A DNA stretch of 64,000 nt from Candidatus Nanohalococcus occultus. GTDB taxonomy: Archaea > Nanohalarchaeota > Nanosalinia > Nanosalinales > Nanosalinaceae. Position 1 is the first letter of the stretch. The number at the start of each line of letters is the position of its first letter. A program made the position numbers and the translations under genes. The notes below the pieces were generated by a model. The model worked only from the letters and a program-made list of their open reading frames with translations, searched no databases and was not told the DNA's origin. Shown here one piece after another: positions 17,414 to 25,852 of this stretch. The stretch is taken from contig NZ_CP104395.1 of the NCBI RefSeq assembly GCF_029207735.1, positions 1-64,000 of the forward strand, read 5' to 3'.

Positions 17414-18445
17414 ATGAACAAGCTCTTGAAGAAGCTGGTAGAGACTCCGTCCGTATCTGGCGATGAGTCCGAGATAAGAGAACTGATTAAAAACGAGATT
17501 GAAGACGAGGCTGACTCGATTGAAACAGATAACTTCGGCAACCTAGTTGCCAGAAAAGGCAAGGGCGATAAAACGCTGATGCTGATGGCGCACATGGACC
17601 AGATAGGTTTAACGGTCAAAAATATTACAGAAGACGGATTTATCAAGTTCTCCAAGGTAGGAGGGGTTACAACACAGTCATTGATGAACCAGAGGGTTGA
17701 TGTTCACGGCGAGGAAGACATTAAAGGCGTAATAGGTATGAAGCCGCCGCATCTGATGGATAAGGAAGAGCGCGATAAGCTGCCTGAGAAGAAAACATTG
17801 TTCATAGATATCGGCGCAGAGGACAAAGAGGAGGCTCAAGAACTTGTAAGCGTTGGAGACTTCATTACTTTCGAAAGAGAGCTTGAGAACCTTCAGAACG
17901 ATTACTACACTTCGCTGGCGATGGATAACCGTGTTGGGTGCCTAGTTGGGATTAAAGCGCTGGAAAGATTTGATGAGGACTTCGAGCTAGCGGTTGTCTT
18001 CTCCACGCAGGAAGAAGTAGGTCTGAAAGGAGCGAAAACTTCGACTTTCTCAGTTAACCCTGATGCCGCACTTGCTGTCGATGTCTCGATCGCAGGAGAC
18101 GTCCCCGGCGTCCAGGACGATGAGTCCACACTCAAAATGGGTGGCGGGGTCGAGATAACGCTCGTCCAGAGCAACGGCCGCGGGCTGATCACCCCGGAGA
18201 GTGTAAAGACCTGGCTTCTTGATACGGCTGAAGACTACGAACATGAACACCAGCCAGGAGTATGGGAGGGCGGTGCCACGGACGCTGCATCCATCGAACT
18301 TGAGCGCTCAGGCGTACCGACCGGCTCTATAGGAGTTCCATTGAGGAATATGCACTCTTCGACGGAGATAGTCAAGCTCAGTGATATAGAAGACACTGTA
18401 GCATTCCTCGAGGACTCGTTCGCAGAGTTCGAAAACCACTTCTAA
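17414..18445 (+). CDS. M42-family (TET-like) aminopeptidase
   Basis: 343 aa, standard length for FrvX/TET tetrahedral aminopeptidases, which trim peptides downstream of the proteasome. The co-catalytic zinc ligands are all visible: MAHMDQ (His), AMDNRVG (Asp), TQEEVGLKG (Glu pair), AVDVS (Asp) and RNMHSSTE (His). Start MNKLLKKLVETPSVSGDE is the usual N-terminus. It converges with the M32 carboxypeptidase, overlapping 4 nt. Together with the nearby M29 and M32 genes it indicates an active peptide-degrading capacity. Confidence 0.95.
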   Translation: MNKLLKKLVETPSVSGDESEIRELIKNEIEDEADSIETDNFGNLVARKGKGDKTLMLMAHMDQIGLTVKNITEDGFIKFSKVGGVTTQSLMNQRVDVHGEEDIKGVIGMKPPHLMDKEERDKLPEKKTLFIDIGAEDKEEAQELVSVGDFITFERELENLQNDYYTSLAMDNRVGCLVGIKALERFDEDFELAVVFSTQEEVGLKGAKTSTFSVNPDAALAVDVSIAGDVPGVQDDESTLKMGGGVEITLVQSNGRGLITPESVKTWLLDTAEDYEHEHQPGVWEGGATDAASIELERSGVPTGSIGVPLRNMHSSTEIVKLSDIEDTVAFLEDSFAEFENHF

Positions 18446-19932
18446 AGCTCTACGTTGTAGAGCGTCCCATATTTTTCCTTTACATATTCTATGAAGTAAT
18501 CAGCTGTCAGAGCTTCTCCCGTGACGTTTTCGATCAGTTCATCTGTCTCAAGTCTTTGACCCTCGGAGTGGATGTTTTCTCTCAGCCAGCCGAGTAGTGG
18601 CTTGAACTCTCCGTTTTCAAATCCTTCTTCCAGACTGTCTAACTCGTTTTCCGCAGTGTTGTATAGCTGGGCTGCTAGTACAGTTCCCATTGTATAGGTT
18701 GGGAAGTATCCGAAGTTACCCCAGCCCCAGTGAATATCCTGTAAAACACCTTCAGAAGCAGATTCTACTTCGACGTTGAGAAGCTCCTCCATGCGCTGAT
18801 TCCAGAGACCGGGCAGCTCTTCGACCTCTATGTCTCCGTTGATAAGTTTTCGCCCCAGTTCAAAACGTAGAGCAATATGTAAGTGATAGGATAGCTCATC
18901 AGCCTCCGTCCTTATCTTATTGTCGAAATCTATCGAGTTGACCGCTTCATAGCACTCTTCAGGTTCAACGTCCTCGAACTTCCCGGATACCTCTTCCATC
19001 TCTTTTACGAAGTAGTTCCAGAAGCTCTTTGACCGTCCTACGTGGTTCTCCCAGAGTCTTGACTGGGATTCGTGGACGGAAAGCTCTCTTGGCTCTCCTA
19101 AAGGCGTACCGTACTCTTCCTGTGGCACGCCAAGGTTGTAAAGTGCGTGACCGGTCTCATGCATTGTGATCGCGATGTTTTCCGCGACTGAATCGTCCTG
19201 GAAACGGGTTGTGATCCGTGTATCGAACTGGTTTCCGGAGGTAAACGGATGGGTCGAGGTATCGACACGTCCGTGTTCGAAGTCAAAGCCTATCAGCTCG
19301 GCGGCTTTACGAGCCAGCTCCATGTTTTTCTCATCGGAGAGTTCGACCTCCAGAGGTGAGGTATCAAGCTCTTTATCTGCGTTCTCTAGTTTTTCCAGCA
19401 TCTCCGGTAACTCCGATTTCAACTGGTCGATCACCTGCTCAACTCTTTCGAAGCTGATGTATGGTTCGTAATCCTCGAAAAGCACTTTGTAGGCTTCTTT
19501 GTCCGGATCGATGTGTTCAGCGTACTCTCGTTTTAACTCAACCATTTCCTGTAAGCTTTGTGCGAAAATCTCGAAGTCATCTTCTTCACGCGCTTTCTTC
19601 CATGATTCTACGTTTTCACTGCTTTTCTTCGAGATCTTCTCCGTCAGACTTTCAGGAACTTTTTTCGCACGTTCATGGCTTCTTCTAACCTCTCTCAACA
19701 CAGCAGACTGATCTTCATCCAGTTTTTCTTCGGAAAGCTCTTCGATATAGCTCTCTAACTCTTCGGAGGTAATTTTCTGATGTCTGACCTTGGATAGGAC
19801 AGAGTTCTGTAGTGAACGAGCCTGGATGCCTTTTTCCGGCATCATTACCTCTTGATCCCAGCTTAAGACTCCTTGAGCGTCGCCTAGTATGTGTATTTCC
19901 TTTACTTTGTCTTCGAAATTCTCGTAACTCAT
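18442..19932 (-). CDS. M32 carboxypeptidase (Taq/Pfu type)
   Basis: 496 aa, typical of thermostable carboxypeptidase 1. The metal site HEXXH is in ITMHETGHALYNLG, the third ligand lies in HESQSRLWENHVGRS, and the DxRxT-like stretch (FDTRITTRF) and HIALRFELGRKLI are family landmarks. It is a broad-specificity metallocarboxypeptidase, cytoplasmic (no signal). Unusually acidic, in keeping with a salt-in cytoplasm. Confidence 0.95.
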   Translation of the reverse strand: MSYENFEDKVKEIHILGDAQGVLSWDQEVMMPEKGIQARSLQNSVLSKVRHQKITSEELESYIEELSEEKLDEDQSAVLREVRRSHERAKKVPESLTEKISKKSSENVESWKKAREEDDFEIFAQSLQEMVELKREYAEHIDPDKEAYKVLFEDYEPYISFERVEQVIDQLKSELPEMLEKLENADKELDTSPLEVELSDEKNMELARKAAELIGFDFEHGRVDTSTHPFTSGNQFDTRITTRFQDDSVAENIAITMHETGHALYNLGVPQEEYGTPLGEPRELSVHESQSRLWENHVGRSKSFWNYFVKEMEEVSGKFEDVEPEECYEAVNSIDFDNKIRTEADELSYHLHIALRFELGRKLINGDIEVEELPGLWNQRMEELLNVEVESASEGVLQDIHWGWGNFGYFPTYTMGTVLAAQLYNTAENELDSLEEGFENGEFKPLLGWLRENIHSEGQRLETDELIENVTGEALTADYFIEYVKEKYGTLYNVEL

Positions 19933-19964
19933 GTTCAGAAAATGGTGGCTGAGCGGTTAAACGT

Positions 19965-20297
19965 CTATTCAACTCTGTCGGCGATTATCTCCATACTGCC
20001 TTCATAGAGCTTTACGGTCCCGGTGACCTCTACGGTCTGACTGTCATTTACACGGGACGAGGATTCGAACTCCGCGACTTTAACCGCGCCTTCGGAGTCT
20101 TCTAGATCGAAGAACAGCGTGTCGTTAACTCTGTAGCTGTTTCGAACCGTTCCATCCACGGTTACTTTCTTCCCGATCCAGCCCGGTTTTATTTCATCTG
20201 TCTCTGCTTTTTCCGGGGTGATATAGGTAGAGGAAAGATGTATTAGCCCAAGACCGATTACTGATAAGACCAGGGCGTGTCTGTAGTGGTCTTTCAA
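19965..20297 (-). CDS. Membrane-anchored OB-fold protein
   Basis: 110 aa: an N-terminal hydrophobic helix (about residues 8-25), then an OB-fold-like domain with pattern GKKVTVDGTVRNSYRVNDTLFFDLEDSEGAVKVAEF ... VEVTGTVKLYEGSMEIIADRVE. Similar extracytoplasmic or membrane-tethered OB domains occur in archaea; ligand unknown. It lies 32 nt upstream of the M32 gene on the same strand and may be cotranscribed with it. Confidence 0.75.
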   Translation of the reverse strand: MKDHYRHALVLSVIGLGLIHLSSTYITPEKAETDEIKPGWIGKKVTVDGTVRNSYRVNDTLFFDLEDSEGAVKVAEFESSSRVNDSQTVEVTGTVKLYEGSMEIIADRVE

Positions 20298-20420
20298 ACT
20301 GCCACTTCGTCAGAGAGGTACTCGAGTTCGGTTTCAATTTTCGCCATGGCAAACGCCCGGAGCATACAGTTGGTTTTTAACGTTCGACTGGTAAAAATCC
20401 TGTGTAAGGTGCTGAAAACA

Positions 20421-20678
20421 ATGGAGAAGCCTAGAGGAAAACAGTTGATTGGGAAAACAATAGTTTCTGAAGAACACGGCAAGAAGTTCGGAGAGGTCGA
20501 CGATCTTTCATACGTCGCCGATACCGGAGAGCTGATGAACCTGCTTGTTAGAAATACTACAGAACACATCGATGAAGTCAAGCTACAGGAAGACAAGCAA
20601 GGAAGGAACATAGTGCCTTTCAGCGCAGTAAGAAGCATTGGAGACTTCGTGATCGTAAGCGAAGACGATATACTGTAA
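20421..20678 (+). CDS. PRC-barrel domain protein
   Basis: 85 aa from the ATG at 20421, chosen because AAGGTG lies about 9 nt upstream and because the PRC-barrel begins right after it (GKQLIGKTIVSEEHGKKFGEVDDLSYVADTGELMNLLV). The domain ends with IVPFSAVRSIGDFVIV, usual for archaeal stand-alone PRC proteins. These have been linked to RNA processing and to archaeal cell division (CdpB type). The gene overlaps no neighbour and is followed 3 nt later by a membrane protein. Confidence 0.85.
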   Translation: MEKPRGKQLIGKTIVSEEHGKKFGEVDDLSYVADTGELMNLLVRNTTEHIDEVKLQEDKQGRNIVPFSAVRSIGDFVIVSEDDIL

Positions 20679-20681
20679 GTA

Positions 20682-21155
20682 ATGAAACCAAGTCTTGGGG
20701 AAGTCAAAGACTTTCTTCAGGACAAGTTTCTTCTCTCAATATTCTTAGTTGGAGCCTCAGGTTATCTCATCATATTTCTGGAGAATTTTTCAGATCCTTT
20801 CGATATTTTACTGAGGTTAGCAGGGATATCGTTTACAGTAGGCTCTGTGCTTTTTCTAGTATGGAGTGAGATCAGGAGAAATCTTGAGAATTCAAGTAGG
20901 ACGTTAGATGCCTCGCTTGATTTTCTGAAAAGCGGCGTCTACTTTATTATTCTGGCTCCTGCTACACGTATGGTGAAATCTGATCCTCTTAGTCGTGCCT
21001 TCGGACGCTCTGTACCAAGTTTTATCTCAGAACTCGGCATTATTTTTGTAGGCATAGTTTTTGTGATTTCTGCGGTTCTGTCGTTCTTGTACTTCGGTAT
21101 GGGGCTGGAGAAGCTCTTTGAAGAAATAGAAAGAGTAAAGAAATGGAACGAGTAG
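20682..21155 (+). CDS. Membrane protein in PRC-barrel operon
   Basis: 157 aa, not recognised. Four predicted membrane helices: about residues 15-33, 42-62, 84-100 and 118-140. The start is 3 nt downstream of the PRC-barrel gene, so the pair is probably cotranscribed and may work together at the membrane; the partnership is inference. It has the short charged tail typical of small integral proteins and converges with radA across 3 nt. Confidence 0.75.
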   Translation: MKPSLGEVKDFLQDKFLLSIFLVGASGYLIIFLENFSDPFDILLRLAGISFTVGSVLFLVWSEIRRNLENSSRTLDASLDFLKSGVYFIILAPATRMVKSDPLSRAFGRSVPSFISELGIIFVGIVFVISAVLSFLYFGMGLEKLFEEIERVKKWNE

Positions 21156-21158
21156 GAT

Positions 21159-22109
21159 CTAGTCGTTGACGATCCCTGCGTCCTCGATTCTGAAGACTGC
21201 TTCTGCTTCAGGCATGTAAGGGCTGTCGACGAGTCGTGCGACTCTTTTGTCTTTTTTCCCTTTTCTCAGGTATATTCTTACTGCTGAGTTGTGTGCCACG
21301 ATGTGCCCTCCGATTGCTTTTGTTGGGTCTCCAAACATCTGATCAGGGTTGGACATAACCTGGTTGGTTACGACCACTGCGATGTTGTGGGAGTTAGCGA
21401 TACGCAAAAGTGTGTTCATGTGCTTGTTGAGCTTCTGCTGTCTTGGTGCTAGCTCTCCACGTCCAACGTAATCAGATCTGAACTGTGCTGTCAACGAGTC
21501 GACGATGATCAGTCCGATGTCTTCCTTCTGTGCGATGTCCTGTGCTTCATCCGCCAGTAGTACTTGGTGGTCGGAGTTGAATGCCCGTGCGACGTGGATG
21601 TTGTTCAGTACTTCTTCAGGGTCCTGTCCGTTGGCTTCTGCCATCTGTTCGATACGGTCCGGGATGAATGTGTCTTCGGTATCGATGTAGATAGCTCCTT
21701 TTCCAAGTCCGCCTTCTCCTTCCGGTAGCTGGACGTTGGTTGCGAGCTGGTGGGAAAGCTGTGTCTTTGCGCTTCCGTACTCTCCGTAGAACTCGGTGAT
21801 TGCCTGGGTTTCTACTCCGCCGCCAAGGATCTCGTCTAGATCATCGCAGTTTGTGAGAATTCTTTTCATCTCCTTGCGCTGATCGTACTTTTCCTTACCG
21901 GTCTGGAATCCGCCGATGTCGGCCTGTCGCCGCGCCGATGAAATTATCTTCTGCGCGCTGCTTTCACCTACATCCGCTTTCTCCGCTAGCTCTCCCGAGC
22001 TAAGTGTCGCAATCGACATCAGGTCGTCTAGACCTGCTTCCTGTAGTTTCTCCGCGGTTTTGCCTCCTACGCCTTTCAAGTCAGTTAAGTCTTTGTCTTC
22101 TTCAGCCAC
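21159..22109 (-). CDS. radA: RadA recombinase
   Basis: 316 aa, normal length. The N-terminal helix-hairpin-helix domain (about 1-65) is followed by the RecA-fold ATPase core. Walker B is IGLIIVDSLTAQFRSDY, and the L2-side TNQVMSNPDQMFGDPTKAIGGHIVAH is fully typical. It catalyses homologous pairing and strand exchange. The P-loop reads GEYGSAKTQ: residue 114 is Ala where the GxxxxGKT consensus has Gly. It lies 26 nt downstream of the RPA gene on the same strand, so the two may form a recombination operon. Confidence 0.96.
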   Translation of the reverse strand: MAEEDKDLTDLKGVGGKTAEKLQEAGLDDLMSIATLSSGELAEKADVGESSAQKIISSARRQADIGGFQTGKEKYDQRKEMKRILTNCDDLDEILGGGVETQAITEFYGEYGSAKTQLSHQLATNVQLPEGEGGLGKGAIYIDTEDTFIPDRIEQMAEANGQDPEEVLNNIHVARAFNSDHQVLLADEAQDIAQKEDIGLIIVDSLTAQFRSDYVGRGELAPRQQKLNKHMNTLLRIANSHNIAVVVTNQVMSNPDQMFGDPTKAIGGHIVAHNSAVRIYLRKGKKDKRVARLVDSPYMPEAEAVFRIEDAGIVND

Positions 22110-22135
22110 TGTTTAACATCTCCTTAATACTGTTT

Positions 22136-23134
22136 TTACGCTTCTAGAACGTCCAGCAGTTCGTTGATCTCTTCGCTGGCATCGAACTCGTCTAATTCGT
22201 TGACGATGATCTCGAGCTGTCCGAAGTAATCGTTGTAACGTGTACGTCCTGTGATTGTGATTTCCTTGCCTAAAGCGTTTTCCGCTGAGGCCTCGATCTT
22301 CTTCTGTTTGCCGGACTTTTCGGTTTCCTCATCGACGTCCAGAAGTTTCCGTGCCTGCTCTCTGAAGAACACGCATCGGGTGTTTCCTGTGCCGTCGTCG
22401 ATTACCGCTGATACTGCTAGCCGGGTCTCCGGTTCGTCTACGACTTCGCCCTCATCTGTTTCGTAGTCTCCATCGTCGTTTGCCCTGACGGTATCGCCTG
22501 TATCAGGATCTACGCGGTAGAAAGGATTTGAAGTGTATACTGCGACTACGATCCCGTTTGTTATGTAGTTTGCGTTCTCGTCTTTGATGTCTTTGATCTC
22601 TGCTTTCTCTGCGTCTCCGCCGCTTCCACCGGTTTCGACTTCCGGTACTTCATCGTCGTCGGCCATGGCTACTTGAGCTTCGTCTCCAAGTCTTAGCTCT
22701 GCGTTCCCGCGGTTGTCCTCTACGGTGTAGCATCCGCTGATCTTTACGGCATCGCCCTCGTTTACTTTTTCTGCGATCTGTGTCTGTTCATCCCAGAGGG
22801 TTACCCGGATTGATCCGGTTTCATCTGCGATTACAATGTTCTGTACTTTTCCTTCCTCACCGTCGTCTCTGTCGAATGTGTTAGGGTCCAGTACTGCGGT
22901 GACTCGGCCTTTGATGCTTACCTTCCGCATCTCAGGTACTATGTTTTCGATCTTCAGGTCGTTGCTGGCTTCGCTTAGCTGTACTCCGTGTTCTTTAGCT
23001 ACTAAGTGTACTGCTCCTTCTTCACTTACCATTCCGGAGAACTCTTCCATCTTCTCCTCTACTTTTTCTTTAATATCGTCTTCTGAAAGGTCGGATTCCT
23101 CCGCTGTTTTCTCGATTAAACCGTCAACGTCCAT
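22136..23134 (-). CDS. Replication protein A-like single-strand DNA-binding protein
   Basis: 332 aa with an N-terminal helical segment and at least two OB folds. The first covers about residues 65-165 (VSIKGRVTAVLDPNTFDRDDGEEG, IRVTLWDEQTQIAEKVNEGDAVKISG). The second covers about 185-310 (RLAVSAVIDDGTGNTRCVFF, GKEITITGRTRYNDYFGQLE). It is the euryarchaeal RPA type that coats single-stranded DNA in replication and repair. It lies just upstream of radA on the same strand, fitting a shared pathway. The linker between OB folds is very acidic. Confidence 0.92.
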   Translation of the reverse strand: MDVDGLIEKTAEESDLSEDDIKEKVEEKMEEFSGMVSEEGAVHLVAKEHGVQLSEASNDLKIENIVPEMRKVSIKGRVTAVLDPNTFDRDDGEEGKVQNIVIADETGSIRVTLWDEQTQIAEKVNEGDAVKISGCYTVEDNRGNAELRLGDEAQVAMADDDEVPEVETGGSGGDAEKAEIKDIKDENANYITNGIVVAVYTSNPFYRVDPDTGDTVRANDDGDYETDEGEVVDEPETRLAVSAVIDDGTGNTRCVFFREQARKLLDVDEETEKSGKQKKIEASAENALGKEITITGRTRYNDYFGQLEIIVNELDEFDASEEINELLDVLEA

Positions 23135-23236
23135 GTTCTCGAAAGGGTATGAAATCCTTAAATCAGTGGTTGAAGTCCGGTACTTAGGTGTAGAAAAACC
23201 GGGTTCAAAATAAAAATGAGTAAGTCGGAGAACGAC

Positions 23237-23434
23237 TTACCTGAGAGCGTTTCTTACGTCTTCGCCCCTGACTGTCTTCCGGTCGTCGTCTTTTGCGACC
23301 GAGATTGCCTGCTCAGAGATGTCTCCGGCGTAAGTTTCTAGTACTTCACGCAGTTCTTCTGCCGCGCCTTTGGAAACTCTCTTGCTTGTCTCCGACTTGA
23401 TTAAATCCTTCATCTTGGATGTTGAGAACTCCAT
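23237..23434 (-). CDS. Archaeal histone (copy 1)
   Basis: 65 aa, HMf-type histone fold: helix 1 TSKMKDLIKSE, loop with SKRVSKGAAEEL, the long central helix, and DRKTVRGEDVRNAL for loop 2 and helix 3. It compacts DNA as dimers or higher oligomers. A TATA-like GTTTATAATA on the minus strand (23466-23475) precedes it. It is a separate locus from the second histone at 43.2 kb; the two differ at many helix positions, so heterodimers are possible. Confidence 0.95.
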   Translation of the reverse strand: MEFSTSKMKDLIKSETSKRVSKGAAEELREVLETYAGDISEQAISVAKDDDRKTVRGEDVRNALR

Positions 23435-23642
23435 TATCCTATTAGTAGAACCCTCTCAGAACTATTATAAACCGAACGTATATGTGAAACTGTGTTAAGA
23501 CTCCTCCGTCCTCAAAAAATCTTCAGAGACCTAGTTGGTGTATTTCGGCTGTTATACTCGTAAAAATACCTTTCAGATACCTCAACTGTTAACTTCGGCT
23601 CAACAATACTAATAAACTGAAATGCCTTCAAAACTCACATAG

Positions 23643-23966
23643 ATGAAGGATCACGATCTCGAAAAGCTATTTCTGAACAAGAAGCCGGTAGATCTGCTCA
23701 TACAGCTGGAAAAACACGATAATAGAAACTATGCCTCGGCTCTCTCGACCGACGCTGATGTAACTTACTCTCACACAGTCAAATGTCTCCAGAGAATGGA
23801 GCGGTATGGCCTGGTTGAGTTCGAACGCAAGGGCAGGAAAAAGGAGATCAAGCTCACAGATCAAGGCGACCAGATCGCAGAGAATCTCTTCGACCTCATG
23901 AAAGCTATGACAGGAGACGAAGAAACCGAGGACGAAGACTCTGTTATAGAAGATTCCTCGCTGTAA
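23643..23966 (+). CDS. Winged-helix DNA-binding protein (paralogue A)
   Basis: 107 aa. MarR-like winged helix: a helix with LFLNKKPVDLLIQL, recognition region VTYSHTVKCLQRMERYGLVEF, and wing RKGRKKEIKLTDQGDQIAENL. It is paralogous to the genes at 35.5 and 36.0 kb (shared K-KP, Y-HTVK, KQGRKK-LT motifs). CTAATAAAC (23609-23617) sits about 28 nt upstream, so the ATG is probably leaderless. It lies next to the dyad array at 24.07-25.04 kb and could bind it, but that is untested. Confidence 0.85.
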   Translation: MKDHDLEKLFLNKKPVDLLIQLEKHDNRNYASALSTDADVTYSHTVKCLQRMERYGLVEFERKGRKKEIKLTDQGDQIAENLFDLMKAMTGDEETEDEDSVIEDSSL

Positions 23967-24182
23967 ACTCTCTGCCTGCTTCAAAACCTTCTTTTTCTTT
24001 CCACATACCTCTCATTTTCTAGTTCCAGGCTGTTTGTGCGCCATGCGTTCTCACATTCTCACAACACATGTTGTTCTTATCTTGTGAACATTCTTTCCTT
24101 TTAACATCCTTTTGTTTTCATTGACGGGTTAATAGAACTACAAAAGAGTGTTCTTTCCTGGTGAACAACGCCCTTATGTTTG

Positions 24183-24190
24183 TTAATATA
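24183..24190 (+). promoter_or_regulatory. TATA box of the 74-aa gene within the dyad array
   Basis: TTAATATA is centred about 24-26 nt before a GTG at 24210, fitting a leaderless start. The dyad at 24146-24170 is 12 bp further upstream, a position where a bound protein could activate or block the promoter. Confidence 0.5.
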
Positions 24191-24209
24191 CGTACCTAGA
24201 GCCTTTGAT

Positions 24210-24434
24210 GTGAGAGTAACCAGGATTCAAGACGACGGCAAGAAGTTCATTCTACATGGCGAAGAGGCTCTCTACGGTCGTCTAGAGGAGGTATTTGACC
24301 AGATAGGTCTAGGTATTTCTGTCACTGAGTCCGATACAGGTGTCGCAAACATAATCTATACGGAGAACAACCGGGATATCGTCCTCAGCCTGCTTAGAGA
24401 TCATACTGAAGGCGTTATGAGAAACAAGTCGTGA
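24210..24434 (+). CDS. Small uncharacterised protein inside the dyad array
   Basis: 74 aa from the leaderless GTG at 24210; an in-frame TTG at 24180 overlaps the TATA box and is less likely. Acidic, with alternating strands and helices (VRVTRIQDDGKKFILHG, LYGRLEEVFDQIGLGISVTES, ANIIYTENNRDIVLSLLRDH), which looks like a small alpha/beta domain. No family is recognised. It is bracketed by dyads of the 24-25 kb array, so it is probably controlled by, or acts with, the protein that binds them. Confidence 0.6.
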   Translation: MRVTRIQDDGKKFILHGEEALYGRLEEVFDQIGLGISVTESDTGVANIIYTENNRDIVLSLLRDHTEGVMRNKS

Positions 24435-25168
24435 GTGTTCGACCAATTTACACACTCTTCTGACTCAGGGGCCTCTGAACAAGGTGTGAGGAAGCCTGCT
24501 CGAAAAACTCTCATAACAAACCTTCTTTATCGGAAAATACTGAAGTTGTGGTTTCTGGATACTTCTTGGGGAATTGGCTTGGGGTCGCGGCAGAGATCTA
24601 CTCTATAATAAAGGAGGTTTAACTTCGGTCTGTGAAACTACCTGATCGATTTTCCCTAGTTGGGATAAACCTTCTTTGTTATGGCTGTTTTTCGGTATTT
24701 GGCCTCAATCTCTATGAGTGTTCGACTGTTTTGAACACTCTTGGTGTGGTGGGGTCGGTCTCCTAGCGAAGGACTCTCTCAGGAAGAGGCCAGATTGGTT
24801 CTATTCGCCAAGCTGGGGCTGGCTTTCCGTCCAATTTAACTGTCACAGAGAGCAAGACGGCGCCAATATCTGAAAGCAAGATTATGTGTCTCTAGAGGCG
24901 CTGTTCGTAGAGTGTTCGGTAAGCTTTAACACTCGTTAGTTTTCTTTATCATCGCTTGGTGAAATCATAAGGTACTAAAAACAGTAGAGTGTTCAATAGT
25001 TGTGAACACTATAATGTTCGGTAGGGTCGAACAGTCTCAGTTCGTATGTGAGCAACAGCAGGTCTAAATGAGGTATTTGGCTCCAGAATCTTAGAGAGAT
25101 ACTTCTCGAGATCGATCCTACGGCCTGGCTGGGCATGTAAGTTAAATCCTCGGAGCCAAGCTGTGTGT
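24435..25168. other. Gene-poor 730-bp region of the dyad array
   Basis: No convincing coding frame on either strand. Besides five of the seven dyads it holds AAACCTTCTTT at 24518-24528 and 24667-24677, an inverted near-copy (TAAAGGAGGTTTA, 24609-24621), and an additional copy outside at 23984-23994. A replication, partition or regulatory locus would fit; nothing diagnostic of a known RNA was found. Confidence 0.5.
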
Positions 25169-25822
25169 ATGGAGAGAATCAAAGCAATCAGGAAGGCTGC
25201 TGATATAGCTAGCCAGACAATGGGTTTTGCGAGAGAGCAAGAGGCGGTTGGGATGACGGAAAAAGAGCTGGCGGAAATGATAGATGAGAGGATGAGAGAG
25301 TTAGGGGCTAGCCGGAACGCCTTCGATACCATCGTCGGGGCGGGAGAGAACGGAGCCGAGATACACCATGTGCCTGACGATCGAGTGATATGTGAGGGCG
25401 AGCCTGTGGTTATCGACCTGGGTTGTGTGTACAACGAGTACTGTAGTGACATGACGAGAACTGTTGTCTTCGGAGGCTCGCCAGGTGAGAAGTACCGGGA
25501 AGTTTTCGAAGCGGTAAAGGAATCCCAGCGTAAGGCTATCTCGGCTGTTAGGGCAGGGGTAAACGCCCGGGATGTCGATGCCGCTGCCAGAGACTATCTC
25601 GAGGAGAAAGGATGGGGCAAAAACTTCGTTCACTCGACAGGACACGGAGTTGGGAAAAAAGTTCACGAAAAGCCAAGCCTCTCGCCAGGAAGTGAGGATA
25701 AACTCGAGGAAGGAAATGTGGTCACAATCGAACCGGGAGTCTACATCGAAGGAGAGTTCGGTGTGAGGATAGAAGATCTGATGGTTGTGAGGGAGGAAGA
25801 TTATGAGATACTGGGGCGGTAA
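25169..25822 (+). CDS. M24-family aminopeptidase P / prolidase-like
   Basis: 217 aa from the ATG at 25169 (an in-frame GTG is 2 codons earlier). It contains only the pita-bread catalytic domain. The five metal ligands are visible: VIDLGCVYNEYCSDMTRT (two Asp), HSTGHGVGKKVHE (His), VVTIEPGVY (Glu) and GVRIEDLMVV (Glu). It lacks the N-terminal creatinase-like domain of ordinary ~350-aa Xaa-Pro peptidases. Such single-domain forms occur, but truncation is possible because dyad DNA lies directly upstream. Predicted substrate: Xaa-Pro peptides. Confidence 0.88.
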   Translation: MERIKAIRKAADIASQTMGFAREQEAVGMTEKELAEMIDERMRELGASRNAFDTIVGAGENGAEIHHVPDDRVICEGEPVVIDLGCVYNEYCSDMTRTVVFGGSPGEKYREVFEAVKESQRKAISAVRAGVNARDVDAAARDYLEEKGWGKNFVHSTGHGVGKKVHEKPSLSPGSEDKLEEGNVVTIEPGVYIEGEFGVRIEDLMVVREEDYEILGR

Positions 25823-25852
25823 TCTATGGCCACAAACATAGACCTAATTTAA

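Larger units (their letters stand above)
24069..25036. repeat. Array of seven spaced dyads GAGTGTTC-N9-GAACACTC
   Basis: Seven 25-bp sites share the half-site GAGTGTTC and its complement with exactly 9 bases between. They are at 24069-24093, 24146-24170, 24433-24457, 24716-24740 (perfect), 24910-24934, 24987-25011 and 25012-25036. The last two abut. Spacer sequences differ, so the constant element is the dyad, as expected of binding sites for a dimeric protein. Centre distances are 77, 287, 283, 194, 77 and 25 bp. Site 2 lies just upstream of the TATA box for the gene at 24210 and site 3 overlaps its stop codon. Confidence 0.8.

Noticed and set aside
20057-20075. T-arm-like sequence (GGATTCGAACTCC on plus strand) suggesting a tRNA
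   Set aside because: It encodes part of the OB-fold protein and no D arm, anticodon arm or acceptor pairing is found around it.
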